Assembly (NCBI RefSeq): GCF_014647975.1
Contig: NZ_BMQF01000001.1
Span: 372,001 to 436,000 of the forward strand
Direction of reading: 5' to 3'
Source: Streptomyces fumigatiscleroticus
Lineage (GTDB): Bacteria; Actinomycetota; Actinomycetes; Streptomycetales; Streptomycetaceae
Length of the DNA: 64,000 bases
Below the pieces are notes generated by a model that was not told the origin of the DNA, did not search any database, and saw only the letters and a list, made by a program, of their open reading frames with translations. Of this stretch, positions 17,427-26,203 are shown piece after piece (the first letter of the stretch is position 1; every line of letters begins with the position of its first letter). The position numbers and the translations under genes were made by a program.

Positions 17427-17566
17427 GTGAGCCGGAAGGTGTACGTCCGCGCGAACCTGCTGAGATATCACGCGTGTCACCTGCGCTTGTGCGTTCCACG
17501 GGCGGCACACGGACTGTGCCGCCGCCCAGTGTCCGCGGCCCCGGGCCGTGCGGCGGCACAACGCCG

Positions 17567-17597
17567 GCGGCGGTCGCGCCGTGCGCGCGACCGCCGC
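17567..17597 (-). terminator. terminator of the polyesterase gene
   Basis: Perfect 13-bp stem (GCGGCGGTCGCGC at 17567-17579 with 17585-17597) and 5-base loop, about 20 bases past the hydrolase stop. A second 10-bp hairpin (17516-17525 with 17550-17559) follows. Together they isolate the hydrolase from the LuxR gene. Confidence 0.75.
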
Positions 17598-17617
17598 GGA
17601 AGGGTGCCTTGGGGCGT

Positions 17618-18562
17618 TCAGGAGGTGTGCGGGCAGTTGCCCCGGTACTCCTCGATGGTCAGGCTCGCCGACGGCAGCGGGCACAGGAACTGCTCGTAGC
17701 GGGTGTCGTTGTCGATGAACCGCTTCAGCCAGGAAATGCTGTACTTCGCGATCGTCGTGTTCGACGTGTTGGGCGTGAAGTGGGTGGCACCGTTCAGTTC
17801 CAGGTAGGCCCGGTCCGTGGCGGACGGCAGGCTGCTGTAGAAGGGCTCCGCGTGGGTGGCGACCGGGGCGATCGTGTCGCCGTCGGCTCCGATGATCAGT
17901 GTGGGGGTGGTGACCTCGGGCCAGGTCTTGTCCAGGTTCCAGGGCGTGAGCGGGATCGCGGCCTGGAGGGACGGACGGGACTTGGCGGCCTCCAGGGTGC
18001 CGCCGCCGCCCATCGAGTGGCCCATCACGCCGAGCCGGCTGCTGTCGATCCGGGTGCGCACCGAGCTGCGCTGGGTGAGGTAGTCCAGGGCCGCGAGCAG
18101 CTGCCGCCCGCGGGAGTCGGGCTGGTCCAGCGTGGTGAGCGTGTCGATGGTGAACACCACGAAGCCCTGCGAGGCCAGGCGCGGGCCCAGCCAGGAGATG
18201 GAGGACTGGTAGGCGGTGTAGCCGGGCGAGACGACCACGGCACCGAAGGTGCCGTCGGCGGTGCTGGTCGGGTAGTAGATGGTGCCGCCGCCGAAGCCCG
18301 TCACGGCGAGCGAGGAGACGGACGTCTCCGACACGGCGTACGGGCCGCGCAGCGCCTCGATGCTCGCGGTGGTGGGGGCCGGTCCCCGCTCGTAGGGGTT
18401 GTCGGCGGCGTGGGCGCCGGGGCCGGTGAGGGTGGTGAGCCCGACGACGGCGGCGATCGTCGCGGCCGCGCCGGCGAGCCGGCCGGGCCGGCGGCGGCGC
18501 GCACCGCCGGTCCGCGGGCCGGACGTCGGGGAACCTGCGCTGGTGTGGGGGTGCTGCGGCAC
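17618..18562 (-). CDS. secreted polyester hydrolase (cutinase / PETase-like alpha/beta hydrolase)
   Basis: A 314-residue secreted serine hydrolase of the bacterial cutinase type that includes known PET-degrading enzymes. The signal has a basic RRRRPGRL start, a hydrophobic core and AHA|A cleavage near residue 52. The nucleophile elbow is GHSMGGGG with Ser183; the other triad members are Asp229 (GADGDTIAP) and His261 (GATHFTP). The oxyanion-side GYTAYQSS and the aromatic TPWNLDKTW are present. Two Cys near the C-terminus (about 294 and 310) can form the conserved disulfide. The GTG at 18562 follows AGAGAGGA. Activity on synthetic polyester is inferred from family likeness only. Confidence 0.92.
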   Translation of the reverse strand: MPQHPHTSAGSPTSGPRTGGARRRRPGRLAGAAATIAAVVGLTTLTGPGAHAADNPYERGPAPTTASIEALRGPYAVSETSVSSLAVTGFGGGTIYYPTSTADGTFGAVVVSPGYTAYQSSISWLGPRLASQGFVVFTIDTLTTLDQPDSRGRQLLAALDYLTQRSSVRTRIDSSRLGVMGHSMGGGGTLEAAKSRPSLQAAIPLTPWNLDKTWPEVTTPTLIIGADGDTIAPVATHAEPFYSSLPSATDRAYLELNGATHFTPNTSNTTIAKYSISWLKRFIDNDTRYEQFLCPLPSASLTIEEYRGNCPHTS

Positions 18563-18931
18563 GACGGGTCGTCCTCTCTGTCGTGGCGGGGCACCCGGCC
18601 GGTGGCCGTGCACGGCTCGTGGACGTGGGGACGCGTCCCGCGACCGGGCCGGCGGGGCCTCGCCCGCCTGCTGACTGGCGGTGCCACTGTGGACGATCTT
18701 CCGGCGCGGGGGATCGGCAATATCACCGGTCTCCTGGGACACATCCGGGCACTCGGGACGACACGCCAGGACGCTCCCTGGCTCTCCTGGGGTTCCGGGG
18801 CCGCCGGGACTCCTGGGCACCCGGACGATGTGACACGCTCGGTCGCGGCCGGCGGACCGGATCGCCGGCCCGTGCACCGGCGGCCGGGCGGCCGGCCGGT
18901 GGACGGTTCGGCAGCACGGAGAGGCGGCGGT
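18563..18931. promoter_or_regulatory. divergent intergenic region, hydrolase / oxidoreductase
   Basis: A 369-base gap between two divergent genes. I see no convincing gene. The only AT-leaning patch is around 18718-18726 (CAATATCAC), a possible -10 area for the hydrolase direction. Promoters for both genes must lie here. Confidence 0.4.
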
Positions 18932-19861
18932 ATGCGTATCGGACTGCTCGGCACCGGCCCCTGGGCACGGATGACCCACGCGCCCGCTCTGAGCGGGCAC
19001 GACGGCCTGGACCTCGTCGGCGTGTGGGGCCGCCGGCCGGACGCCGCGCGGGAGCTGGCCGACGGGCACGGCACCCGGGCCTACGACGACGTCGACGCGC
19101 TGCTCGCCGACGTGGACGCCGTCGCCGTGGCGCTGCCCCCGGGCGTGCAGGCCGAGCTGGCGGTGCGGGCGGCGCGGGCGGGGTGCCATCTGCTGCTCGA
19201 CAAGCCGCTCGCGGCGACGGTGCCAGAGGGGCGGGCCGTGGCCGAGGCGGTCCGGCAGACCGGTGTCGCCTCGGTCGTCTTCTTCACCACCCGTTTCCAG
19301 CCGGAGACCGAGGCGTGGATCGCCGAACAGGCCGCCGAGGACGGCTGGTTCACCGCGCGGGCGCAGTGGCTCGGCGCGGTGTTCACCACGGACAGCCCGT
19401 TCGCCGGATCACCCTGGCGGCGGGAGAAGGGCGCGCTGTGGGACGTGGGCCCGCACGCCCTGTCCGTACTGCTGCCGGTCCTCGGCGACGTCCGGCGGGT
19501 GGCGGCGGCCGCGCACGGTCCCGGGGACACCGTGCATCTGGTCCTGGACCACTCCGGCGGTGCGTCCAGCACCCTCACGCTCAGTCTGACGGCTCCCGAG
19601 GCCGCCGCCGGAGCCGGTGTCGAACTGCGCGGCCACAGCGGGGTGACCCTGCTTCCGGAGAGTGCCGACGGAGCGGTGCCCGCGCTGGCCCGGGCCGCGG
19701 ACGCGCTGCTCGCCGCCGCCCGCACCGGCCGCCCCCACCCGTGCGACGCCGCGTTCGCACTCCGGGTGACGGAGGTGCTCGCCGAGGCGGAGACCCTGCT
19801 CGGCGGGGCGGTGCGGGTTGGGCAGGGCGGTCCGGGTTCTGCCGTCAGCCCCCGGCCGTGA
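18932..19861 (+). CDS. Gfo/Idh/MocA-family oxidoreductase
   Basis: A 309-residue NAD(P)-dependent oxidoreductase. The N-terminal Rossmann fold shows [18 protein letters not shown], then [31 protein letters not shown] with the EKP-equivalent written DKP. The C-terminal domain has the [19 protein letters not shown] catalytic-site block. Likely substrates are sugars or inositols. GGAGAGG lies upstream of the ATG. Its last 17 bases overlap the tail of the convergent GNAT gene. Confidence 0.87.
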   Translation: MRIGLLGTGPWARMTHAPALSGHDGLDLVGVWGRRPDAARELADGHGTRAYDDVDALLADVDAVAVALPPGVQAELAVRAARAGCHLLLDKPLAATVPEGRAVAEAVRQTGVASVVFFTTRFQPETEAWIAEQAAEDGWFTARAQWLGAVFTTDSPFAGSPWRREKGALWDVGPHALSVLLPVLGDVRRVAAAAHGPGDTVHLVLDHSGGASSTLTLSLTAPEAAAGAGVELRGHSGVTLLPESADGAVPALARAADALLAAARTGRPHPCDAAFALRVTEVLAEAETLLGGAVRVGQGGPGSAVSPRP

Positions 19862-20759
19862 GCCCGGCGGCCGGGGCGGGCCGGAAGTTGACGCGTTCCC
19901 GGACGACCGGGTAGCCGGCCCGGGTGAAGGTTGCGGCCATGGGGACGTTGCCCCGGTCCGTCGCGGCGGCGACGGCGTCCGCGCCCTGTGCGGCCAGGAA
20001 GTGGGTGCACTCGGCCAGCAGGTCGTAGGCGTAGCCGTGGCCGCGCTGTCCGGGCAGGACGCCGATGAAGCCGACGCACGGGCCGGACGGGTTGCGCGCC
20101 GGGACGTGGATGCCCACCGGCTCGCCCCGGCGCGTGTACGCCACCTGCCACCACTCCCGCGGTGACGGGCACCACCGGAAGAAGTCGAGCTCCTCCTGGG
20201 CGGCCCGGTCGGGCCCGCCCTCCTCGATCGCCTTCAGCGCATGGGCGTCCAGGGTGACGGAGTGGATGCGGCGCAGCGCGTCAAAGAACACCGCGTCGTC
20301 CGCTTCGGCGCGGAACAGCAGCCGGCCGGGCCGCTCGGGCAGTCCGCACTCCGGCGTCCACCGGTACAGGTGACGCTCCACCAGGAGCTCGTATCCGGCC
20401 GCCCGCGCGGCGGTGAACCGGGCTCCGGCGGCGGAGCGCAGACGCGGGTCGTCGCGCCAGCCCCCGGGCAGGTTGAGTTCGAGTTCGACCTGCCAGGGGG
20501 CGCTGCGCAGGAGTTCGGCTCCCGCCTCCTCCTCGCCCTCGGCCACGTCGAACCAGTTGACGACCAGGGGCTCGGTGTCGTCGGGGCCGCCCCACCAGGC
20601 GCCGCGGGCGACGACGGTGCCGTCGCGCAGGGCGACCCGCTTCCAGTCGGGGCGGTGCCGGGTCAGCCGGTGCGCCGCACCGGCGGCCAGCGGATCGGGC
20701 AGGGTGTCGAAGAGGTGGGCGTCGCTCTCGCCGAGCGCGCGGACGACCGTACCGGTCAT
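19845..20759 (-). CDS. GNAT-family N-acetyltransferase
   Basis: A 304-residue protein. The acetyl-CoA-binding GNAT core lies at about residues 215-285 (QVAYTRRGEPVGIHVPARNPSGPCVGFIGVLPGQRGHGYAYDLLAECTHFL), with the Q-R-G-H-G-Y pyrophosphate loop, followed by AAATDRGNVPMAATFTRAGY. The N-terminal half (WGGPDDTEPLVVNWFDVAEGEEEAG) is less conserved and may bind substrate. GGAGGA precedes the ATG. Substrate unknown. Confidence 0.85.
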   Translation of the reverse strand: MTGTVVRALGESDAHLFDTLPDPLAAGAAHRLTRHRPDWKRVALRDGTVVARGAWWGGPDDTEPLVVNWFDVAEGEEEAGAELLRSAPWQVELELNLPGGWRDDPRLRSAAGARFTAARAAGYELLVERHLYRWTPECGLPERPGRLLFRAEADDAVFFDALRRIHSVTLDAHALKAIEEGGPDRAAQEELDFFRWCPSPREWWQVAYTRRGEPVGIHVPARNPSGPCVGFIGVLPGQRGHGYAYDLLAECTHFLAAQGADAVAAATDRGNVPMAATFTRAGYPVVRERVNFRPAPAAGLTAGG

Positions 20760-20976
20760 GGATTCCTCCGGGATGCGTGGTGTGTGCGCGCTCCCCGGTC
20801 GGATGTCACGCGGTCCACGCCGGACCACGGGAAGGGAGCGCCTGAACGGGCGGAACGGACTGCACGGCTCTCCTCCTTCCGTCGGCCGGGGCGTGACGGC
20901 GGCTCACGCTACGGGGTCCGCCGCGGCCACGTCCATCCGTTTTCCGGGCCGACGCGGCGGGCCGATGGGTGGCGGG

Positions 20977-21169
20977 CCGATGTGACGGGCCGATGTGACG
21001 GGCCAACGTGACGGGCCGATGTGACGGGCCAACGTGACGGGCCAACGTGACGGGCCGATGTGACGGGCCAACGTGACGGGCCGACGGGTGACAGGCCGAC
21101 GGGTGACAGACCGACGGGTGACAGACCAGCTAGTGGCAGGCCGACTGGCGGCGGACCGACTGGCGGCGG
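20977..21169. repeat. minisatellite: eight 13-bp then six 15-bp repeats
   Basis: Eight contiguous copies of CCRAYGTGACGGG (20977-21080) run directly into six contiguous copies of a related 15-base unit, GCCGACGGGTGACAG and variants (21080-21169). The array fills the divergent gap between the GNAT gene and the glucanase gene. No convincing gene overlaps it. The rest of 20760-20976 is unremarkable. Confidence 0.9.
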
Positions 21170-21175
21170 GTCGGC

Positions 21176-21206
21176 TTAAGCGGTCCTTAAACGCCGGTTA
21201 AGCGTC
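21176..21206. promoter_or_regulatory. three 11-bp-spaced TTAARCG direct repeats
   Basis: TTAAGCG, TTAAACG and TTAAGCG start at 21176, 21187 and 21198, exactly 11 bases apart, upstream of the glucanase gene and next to the minisatellite. An 11-base period is typical of sites for OmpR-family response regulators and GlnR in Streptomyces. The words do not match the PHO box well, so the regulator is open. Confidence 0.4.
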
Positions 21207-21330
21207 CGCGATTCCGCCCCCGAAGCGCGAAGTATGCCCAATTGCGAGCGAGTTGAGAACCGGCGGAGCCGTTGGACGGCACCGTGGTCGTGCGTAGCAT
21301 CGGGGCCCCGCGGTGCAGCCCGGGCAGCTT

Positions 21331-21344
21331 TGAGAGCGCTCTCA
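21331..21344. promoter_or_regulatory. LacI-type operator upstream of the glucanase
   Basis: TGAGAGCGCTCTCA is a perfect 14-bp palindrome 68 bases before the start codon. It is built on the central CG step of LacI-family operators and differs in two positions from the Streptomyces CebR box TGGGAGCGCTCCCA. It fits a repressor that senses a glucan oligosaccharide. No LacI gene is in the window. Confidence 0.7.
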
Positions 21345-21411
21345 TGCCTGTGCTCCCGCCCGCGGGACGCCTCACCGACCCACCGCTCACGCACGTCAGG
21401 AGACCCCCCAC

Positions 21412-22617
21412 ATGACCCCCCGTCACCAGCGCAACCTCGGCCGTCGCAAGCTGCTCTTCGCCCTCGGCGGCGCGGTGGTGGCCGCGCCCGCGATCGCCGC
21501 GGTGGCCCCCCACGCCCTGGCCGGCACCACGTCGGACGACGGCGCCAGGACCGAGGCGGCGGGCGCCCTCCCGCTGACGATCGTCAACAACACCGGGTCC
21601 TTCGACAACGCCAACGTCCACGTCTACGTCGTCGGCAACCAGGACGGCCGTCAGGTGCGGCTCACCCCCGACGGCACACTCGCGCCGATCGCCCTGTCGG
21701 ACAACGGCTCCGACGGCTTCACGGACTACGCGATCACCCTGTCCGGCAGCGGCGAGACCCGGCTGTCCCTGCCGTACATGTCCGGCCGGATCTATGTCTC
21801 GCTCGGCCAGAAGCTGAAGTTCAGGGCGGTCACGGACGGGGCCGGGAACGCCGCGCTCCAGTACCCGGCCGGCTGGGTGTCCTCCGACCCCAGCTACGGG
21901 GTGCTGCACGACTGTGCCGAGTTCACCTACAACTCCTCCGGCATGTTCTGCAACACCACCATGGTCGACATGTTCAGCGTGCCGATGAGCATCCGGCTCA
22001 CCGGTGCCCGGGACCAGACGACGGGCACGGTGCGCGCCGGCGGACGGGCCGCCGCGTTCGCCGCACTGCGGCAGGTCGAGGCGTTCGCCCCGCTGGTGAT
22101 CGACGACACCCGCGTCATCGCCCCCGGTCACGGGCTGGACGCGGGCCTGTTCGCCAAGGACTACTTCGCCCCGTACATCGACGAGGTGTGGAGCACGTAC
22201 ACCGGCAGGGACCTCACGGTCACCACCAACGCCGGGACCTTCACCGGCCGGGTCCGCGGCGAGCAGCTGACGTTCACCGGGCCCGCCCAGGTGTCGTTCA
22301 AGAAGCCGTCCACCCGGGACGTGCTCTTCTGCGACGGGGCCCTGGCCGCACCCAACGACGGCACGACCGGTCCCGTCGCCGCCGTGCTCGGCGCCGGTTT
22401 CAACCGCTCCACGCTGCTGTCCTCGGCCGCCCAGCCGACGACCGATCCCGCCTCGTTCTACGCGACCGCCCTGACCAACCACTACGCCAAGGCCATGCAC
22501 GCGGCCACCGAGGACGGCAAGGCGTACGGCTTCGCCTTCGACGACGTGGCCGACTTCGCCTCCTACATCCAGGACACCGCTCCCACGGGGATCCGGCTGA
22601 CGCTCACGGCCTTCTGA
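21412..22617 (+). CDS. secreted GH64 beta-1,3-glucanase
   Basis: A 401-residue secreted glycoside hydrolase family 64 (laminaripentaose-producing type) enzyme. A twin-arginine signal (LGRRKLLFALGGAVVAAPAIA) ends near APHALA. The mature protein opens PLTIVNNTGSFDNANVHVYVVG. It contains the family blocks SGRIYVSLGQKLKF, HDCAEFTYNSSGMFCNTTMVDMFSVPMSIRL, FAKDYFAPYIDEVWSTY and the C-terminal YGFAFDDVADFASYIQD. The catalytic domain is complete and no carbohydrate-binding module follows. AGGAG precedes the ATG. It would cleave fungal cell-wall or storage beta-1,3-glucan outside the cell. Confidence 0.93.
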   Translation: MTPRHQRNLGRRKLLFALGGAVVAAPAIAAVAPHALAGTTSDDGARTEAAGALPLTIVNNTGSFDNANVHVYVVGNQDGRQVRLTPDGTLAPIALSDNGSDGFTDYAITLSGSGETRLSLPYMSGRIYVSLGQKLKFRAVTDGAGNAALQYPAGWVSSDPSYGVLHDCAEFTYNSSGMFCNTTMVDMFSVPMSIRLTGARDQTTGTVRAGGRAAAFAALRQVEAFAPLVIDDTRVIAPGHGLDAGLFAKDYFAPYIDEVWSTYTGRDLTVTTNAGTFTGRVRGEQLTFTGPAQVSFKKPSTRDVLFCDGALAAPNDGTTGPVAAVLGAGFNRSTLLSSAAQPTTDPASFYATALTNHYAKAMHAATEDGKAYGFAFDDVADFASYIQDTAPTGIRLTLTAF

Positions 22618-22729
22618 GCCCTCGGCGGCCCGCTCCTCACCGGCGACGGGTTTCCGCCGGGCCGGGAAAGGTACCCCTGCACAGGTGCGGGAGCGGGCAC
22701 CGCCCGCCGGTGCGCCTCCGGGTCTTTGG

Positions 22730-22761
22730 GCCTCCGGGCCTCCGGGCCTCCGGGCCTCCGG
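22730..22761. repeat. four tandem copies of GCCTCCGG
   Basis: Four perfect 8-base units in the 234-base gap between the glucanase gene and the next small gene. A GCGCCTCCGGG just upstream looks like a fifth, displaced copy. Confidence 0.8.
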
Positions 22762-22851
22762 ATGCAGTGCGCGCTCCCGCGATGAATGGTGGTAACGGAC
22801 CCGGTGCGGCCATCGGGTCCGCCCAGCGAACCGGACCGAGGAGCAGACATC

Positions 22852-23067
22852 ATGCCGACGCCAGAGCCCGACGCGTCCCTGCCGTACCCGCCCTCCCCCA
22901 ACCGCGCCACCCCGGACGACCTGCTCCACGCCCGCCCCGGCAAGGACGTGTCGCCGGAGGACCTGGTGCTCGCCGCGGGCCGGGACGTCACCCCCGACAA
23001 TCTCGAATGGGCCCGGCGCAAGCTCGCCGAGGAGGGACCCGCGGCCATCGACAAGCTGCTTCCCTGA
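22852..23067 (+). CDS. small conserved hypothetical protein
   Basis: A 71-residue acidic-to-neutral protein. The Pro-rich start ([20 protein letters not shown]) is followed by two related helical blocks, [51 protein letters not shown]. The repeated '[25 protein letters not shown]' suggests an internal duplication. GAGGAG lies upstream of the ATG. I recognise it as a conserved Streptomyces protein but know no function. Confidence 0.75.
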   Translation: MPTPEPDASLPYPPSPNRATPDDLLHARPGKDVSPEDLVLAAGRDVTPDNLEWARRKLAEEGPAAIDKLLP

Positions 23068-23173
23068 ACGTGGAGGACCGGCCCCGGCCGGTGCGCGACG
23101 ACGCACCGGCCGGGGCCGGTCATCACACGTTCACCCTTTCCGGGAGGACCCCGGCGCTGCCACACTCTCGAGC

Positions 23174-24577
23174 GTGCCCGACTTCGACATGCTCGTCATC
23201 GGATCCGGACCCGGCGGCCAGAGGGCCGCCATCGCCGCGGCCAAGCTCGGCCGCCGGGTCGCCGTCGTCGACCGCCCCGACATGATCGGCGGCGTCTCCA
23301 TCCACACCGGCACCATCCCGTCCAAGACGCTGCGGGAGGCGGTGCTGTACCTCACCGGCCTGACCCAGCGCGATCTGTACGGGCAGAGCTACCGGGTCAA
23401 GGAGGACATCACCGTCGCCGACCTGATCTCCCGTACCCAGCACGTGGTCGGCCGCGAGGTCGACGTCATCCGCAGTCAGCTCGCCCGCAACCAGGTGTCC
23501 TTCTTCTCCGGCACCGCCCGCTTCACCGACGACCACACCGTCGCCCTGCGCGAGGCGAGCGGCGACGAGCGGCTGCTGAGCGCGGAGCACATCGTCATCG
23601 CCACCGGCACCCGGCCCGCGCGGCCGGACAGCGTCGCGTTCGACGGACGTACGATCATGGACTCGGACAACGTCCTGACGCTGGAGCGGGTGCCGCGCTC
23701 CATGGTCATCGTGGGCGCCGGTGTCATCGGCATGGAGTACGCCTCCATGTTCGCCGCCCTGGGCAGCAAGGTCACCGTGGTCGAGAAACGCCCCGGGATG
23801 CTGGACATGTGCGACGTCGAGATAGTCGAGTCGCTCAAGTACCACCTGCGCGACCTGGCGGTGACGTTCCGCTTCTCCGAGACGGTCGCGGCGGTCGAGC
23901 GCCACGCGCGGGGCACGCTGACCGTCCTGGAGAGCGGCAAGAAGATCCCCGCCGACGCCGTGATGTACTCCGCGGGCAGACAGGGACTCACCGACGGGCT
24001 CTGCCTGGACAAGGCCGGTCTGTCCGCGGACGCCCGGGGCCGGATCACGGTCGACGAGCACTACCGCACCGAGGTGCCGCACATCTACGCCGTCGGCGAC
24101 GTCATCGGCTACCCGGCGCTGGCCGCCACCTCGATGGAGCAGGGCCGCGCCGCCGCCTACCACGCCTGCGGGGAGCCCGTCGGCCGGACGCACGGCCTCC
24201 AGCCCATCGGCATCTACACCATCCCGGAGATCAGCTTCATCGGGCGGACCGAGGACCAGCTCACCGAGGACCGGGTGCCGTTCGAGGTCGGCGTCTCCCG
24301 CTACCGGGAGCTGGCCCGCGGCCAGATCATCGGCGACTCGCACGGCATGCTCAAGCTGCTGGTCTCCCCCGAGGACCGGACGCTGCTCGGGGTGCACTGC
24401 TTCGGCACCGGGGCGACGGAGCTGATCCACATCGGGCAGTCCGTGATGGGCTGCGGCGGCACGGTCGACTATCTGGTCGACGCGGTGTTCAACTACCCGA
24501 CGCTGGCGGAGTCGTACAAGGTCGCCGCCCTGGACGCCACCAACAGGCTGCGGCAGATCGACCGGATCGGGGATTGA
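23174..24577 (+). CDS. sthA: soluble pyridine nucleotide (Si-specific NAD(P)+) transhydrogenase
   Basis: A 467-residue flavoprotein that transfers hydride between NADPH and NAD+ in the cytosol. It has the FAD motif [18 protein letters not shown], the NAD(P) motif [20 protein letters not shown] and the second FAD motif IYAVGDVIG. The disulfide position of lipoamide dehydrogenases is replaced ([14 protein letters not shown]), as expected for SthA rather than a redox-active oxidoreductase. The C-terminal dimer domain [41 protein letters not shown] is complete. Start GTG. A 16-base duplication covers its stop codon. Confidence 0.93.
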   Translation: MPDFDMLVIGSGPGGQRAAIAAAKLGRRVAVVDRPDMIGGVSIHTGTIPSKTLREAVLYLTGLTQRDLYGQSYRVKEDITVADLISRTQHVVGREVDVIRSQLARNQVSFFSGTARFTDDHTVALREASGDERLLSAEHIVIATGTRPARPDSVAFDGRTIMDSDNVLTLERVPRSMVIVGAGVIGMEYASMFAALGSKVTVVEKRPGMLDMCDVEIVESLKYHLRDLAVTFRFSETVAAVERHARGTLTVLESGKKIPADAVMYSAGRQGLTDGLCLDKAGLSADARGRITVDEHYRTEVPHIYAVGDVIGYPALAATSMEQGRAAAYHACGEPVGRTHGLQPIGIYTIPEISFIGRTEDQLTEDRVPFEVGVSRYRELARGQIIGDSHGMLKLLVSPEDRTLLGVHCFGTGATELIHIGQSVMGCGGTVDYLVDAVFNYPTLAESYKVAALDATNRLRQIDRIGD

Positions 24578-24594
24578 GCGGATCGGGGATTGAG
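24563..24594. repeat. 16-bp tandem duplication over the sthA stop
   Basis: CGGATCGGGGATTGAG occurs twice in direct tandem. The first copy holds the sthA stop codon (TGA) and the second repeats it downstream. It looks like a recent slippage event with no effect on the protein. Confidence 0.85.
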
Positions 24595-24626
24595 CGGCCC
24601 GCCGTCCGGCGCTCCTCGGCGGCGGG

Positions 24627-25148
24627 TCAGGGAGTCCGGTCGGACTCCTCCCGCGCCTGCTCGTAGTCGGGCAGGTCGGCGTCCTCGACGACGTGCACGG
24701 CGGCCTCCTCGGCGCCGGCGGCCCCGCCGTCGATGCCCACGTCCCCGGCGAGGCTCTCCCTGGTGGTGTCGGTGCGGACGCCCTCGTCCGGGGCCACCAG
24801 GCGGCCGGCGCGCCCGGCACCCGCCTCGGGGTCGACCGGCTCGCCCTCCCCGCCGGGCAGGTCGCCGATGCCGTCGCCGCCCGGCTGTGTCGTGTCGGGC
24901 ACCTCCTGGGCCAGCCGCTCGTCGAGGGTCTCCCCGTCGTGCTGCTCGCCGGCCGTGATGCCGTGCTTGGTGACGCCCAGGGGCTTCTCGGGCGGGGAGT
25001 AGCCCTCGTCGAGGATGTCGTCGTAGTCCCGCTCGCCGACCGCGTCCTCCATGTCGAGCGGCGCGGCGTCCTCCTGCTCCTCGTTGGTCCCGGTGGGCTG
25101 GTACGCGTCGTCCCCCATCGGTTCGGCGTCCATCCGGTCCGTGCCCAT
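24627..25148 (-). CDS. acidic DUF5709 protein
   Basis: A 173-residue, very acidic, probably disordered protein of the DUF5709 family. The hallmark is DYDDILDEGYSPPEKPLGVTKHGITAGEQHDGETLDERLAQEVPD, followed by DEAGRAGRLV-like AGAGRAGRLVAPDEG and a C-terminal AAVHVVEDADLPDYEQAREESD. The ATG at 25148 follows GGGAGG. It lies 127 bases beyond the start-distal end of the orphan proteasome beta gene, in the same direction. Function unknown. Confidence 0.82.
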   Translation of the reverse strand: MGTDRMDAEPMGDDAYQPTGTNEEQEDAAPLDMEDAVGERDYDDILDEGYSPPEKPLGVTKHGITAGEQHDGETLDERLAQEVPDTTQPGGDGIGDLPGGEGEPVDPEAGAGRAGRLVAPDEGVRTDTTRESLAGDVGIDGGAAGAEEAAVHVVEDADLPDYEQAREESDRTP

Positions 25149-25275
25149 GACTGCCTCCCTGATCACGCCGTGTCGGCTCGGTCGTCTCGGTGTCTGCATT
25201 CACGTTTCCCGCGACGCCGTCTCTAACCTCGGCAGATCGGGTGCCGGGGCGCCGACGGAGGTGACCGTCCGCCGT

Positions 25276-26130
25276 TCAGGGGGCGGCGGACGGGCCGTCC
25301 GGCCGGGTGCGCCGCCGCTCCACCATCTCGTGGCTCAGCTCCTCCGTCTCCGCCTCCGGCAGCCGCTCGAAGCCGTCCTCGGTGATCACCGACACGATGG
25401 GGTAGATCCGCCGGTTCAGGTCCGGGCCGCCGGTGGCGGAGTCGTCGTCGGCGGCGTCGTAGAGCGCCTCCAGCGCGGCCAGGGCCGCCTGTCGCCGGGA
25501 CATGCCGGGGCGGTAGAGCTTCTTCAGCGCGCCGCGGGCGTACGGCGAGCCGGAGCCCTCGGCGTGGAAGCCGGACTTCTCGTACAGGCCGCCGGCCAGG
25601 TCGAAGCCGAAGACGCGTCCACGTCCGCCGCCGGGGGCGGTGACGTCGTAGCCCGCCAGCAGCGGTACGACGGCCAGGCCCTGCATGGCCTGGCCGAGGT
25701 TCTGCCGGATCAGGGTGGCCAGCCGGGTCGCCTTGGCCCCCAGGGTCATGGGTATGCCCTCGATCTTCTCGAAGTGGGCCAGCTCGACCTGGTAGAGCCG
25801 CACCATCTCCAGGGCCGGTCCCACGCTGCCGGCGAAGGCCACCGCGGTGTGGTCGTCGGCCGGGTGCACCTTCTCCAGGTCGCGCTGGGCGATGAGGTTG
25901 CCCATGGTGGCCCTGCGGTCGCCGGCGATCAGCACGCCGTCGCCGTGGGTGAGGGCGAGCACGGTGGTGCCGTGCGGGATCTCGCCGGGCGCGGCCCGTA
26001 CGCCGCCCGGCAGGACGGACCGGGTGATCAGCAGCTCCGGCCGGTGCGCCGCCAGGAACTCGGTGAAGGACGACGTGCCCGGAGTGAAGAACTCCTCCCC
26101 CAGCCGGCCGCCCGTCTCGCTGTCCGCCAT
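25276..26130 (-). CDS. proteasome beta subunit, orphan paralogue
   Basis: A 284-residue PrcB-like peptidase precursor. A 54-residue propeptide ends in Gly54, and autocleavage would expose Thr55 (HG|TTVLALTHGDGVLIAGDRRATMGN). Counting from that Thr, Asp17 and Lys33 of the proteasome active site are both present. The ALYDAADDDSATGGPDLNRRIYPIVSVITEDGFERL block is typical of actinobacterial PrcB. No prcA, pup, dop, pafA or arc gene is nearby, so this is probably a second copy outside the main proteasome locus. It may form mixed particles or a stand-alone beta ring; that is inference. Confidence 0.92.
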   Translation of the reverse strand: MADSETGGRLGEEFFTPGTSSFTEFLAAHRPELLITRSVLPGGVRAAPGEIPHGTTVLALTHGDGVLIAGDRRATMGNLIAQRDLEKVHPADDHTAVAFAGSVGPALEMVRLYQVELAHFEKIEGIPMTLGAKATRLATLIRQNLGQAMQGLAVVPLLAGYDVTAPGGGRGRVFGFDLAGGLYEKSGFHAEGSGSPYARGALKKLYRPGMSRRQAALAALEALYDAADDDSATGGPDLNRRIYPIVSVITEDGFERLPEAETEELSHEMVERRRTRPDGPSAAP

Positions 26131-26203
26131 GCCACTCCCCCTTGTCCGTGGTCCGACACCCGGCTTCCTACCTGACACCGGCGGCCGGGAAACCCCGGGC
26201 GGC

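Noticed and set aside
20806..21045. 79-codon frame (ARHIGPSHRP repeats) on the minus strand
   Set aside because: It is a translation of the 13-base minisatellite without a ribosome-binding site.
20977..21169. CRISPR or attachment-site array
   Set aside because: The 13 and 15-base units abut each other without spacers; no integrase or cas gene lies nearby.
21187..23106. 639-codon minus-strand frame across the GH64 gene
   Set aside because: Antisense to a complete signal-peptide-bearing glucanase, with no conserved motif.
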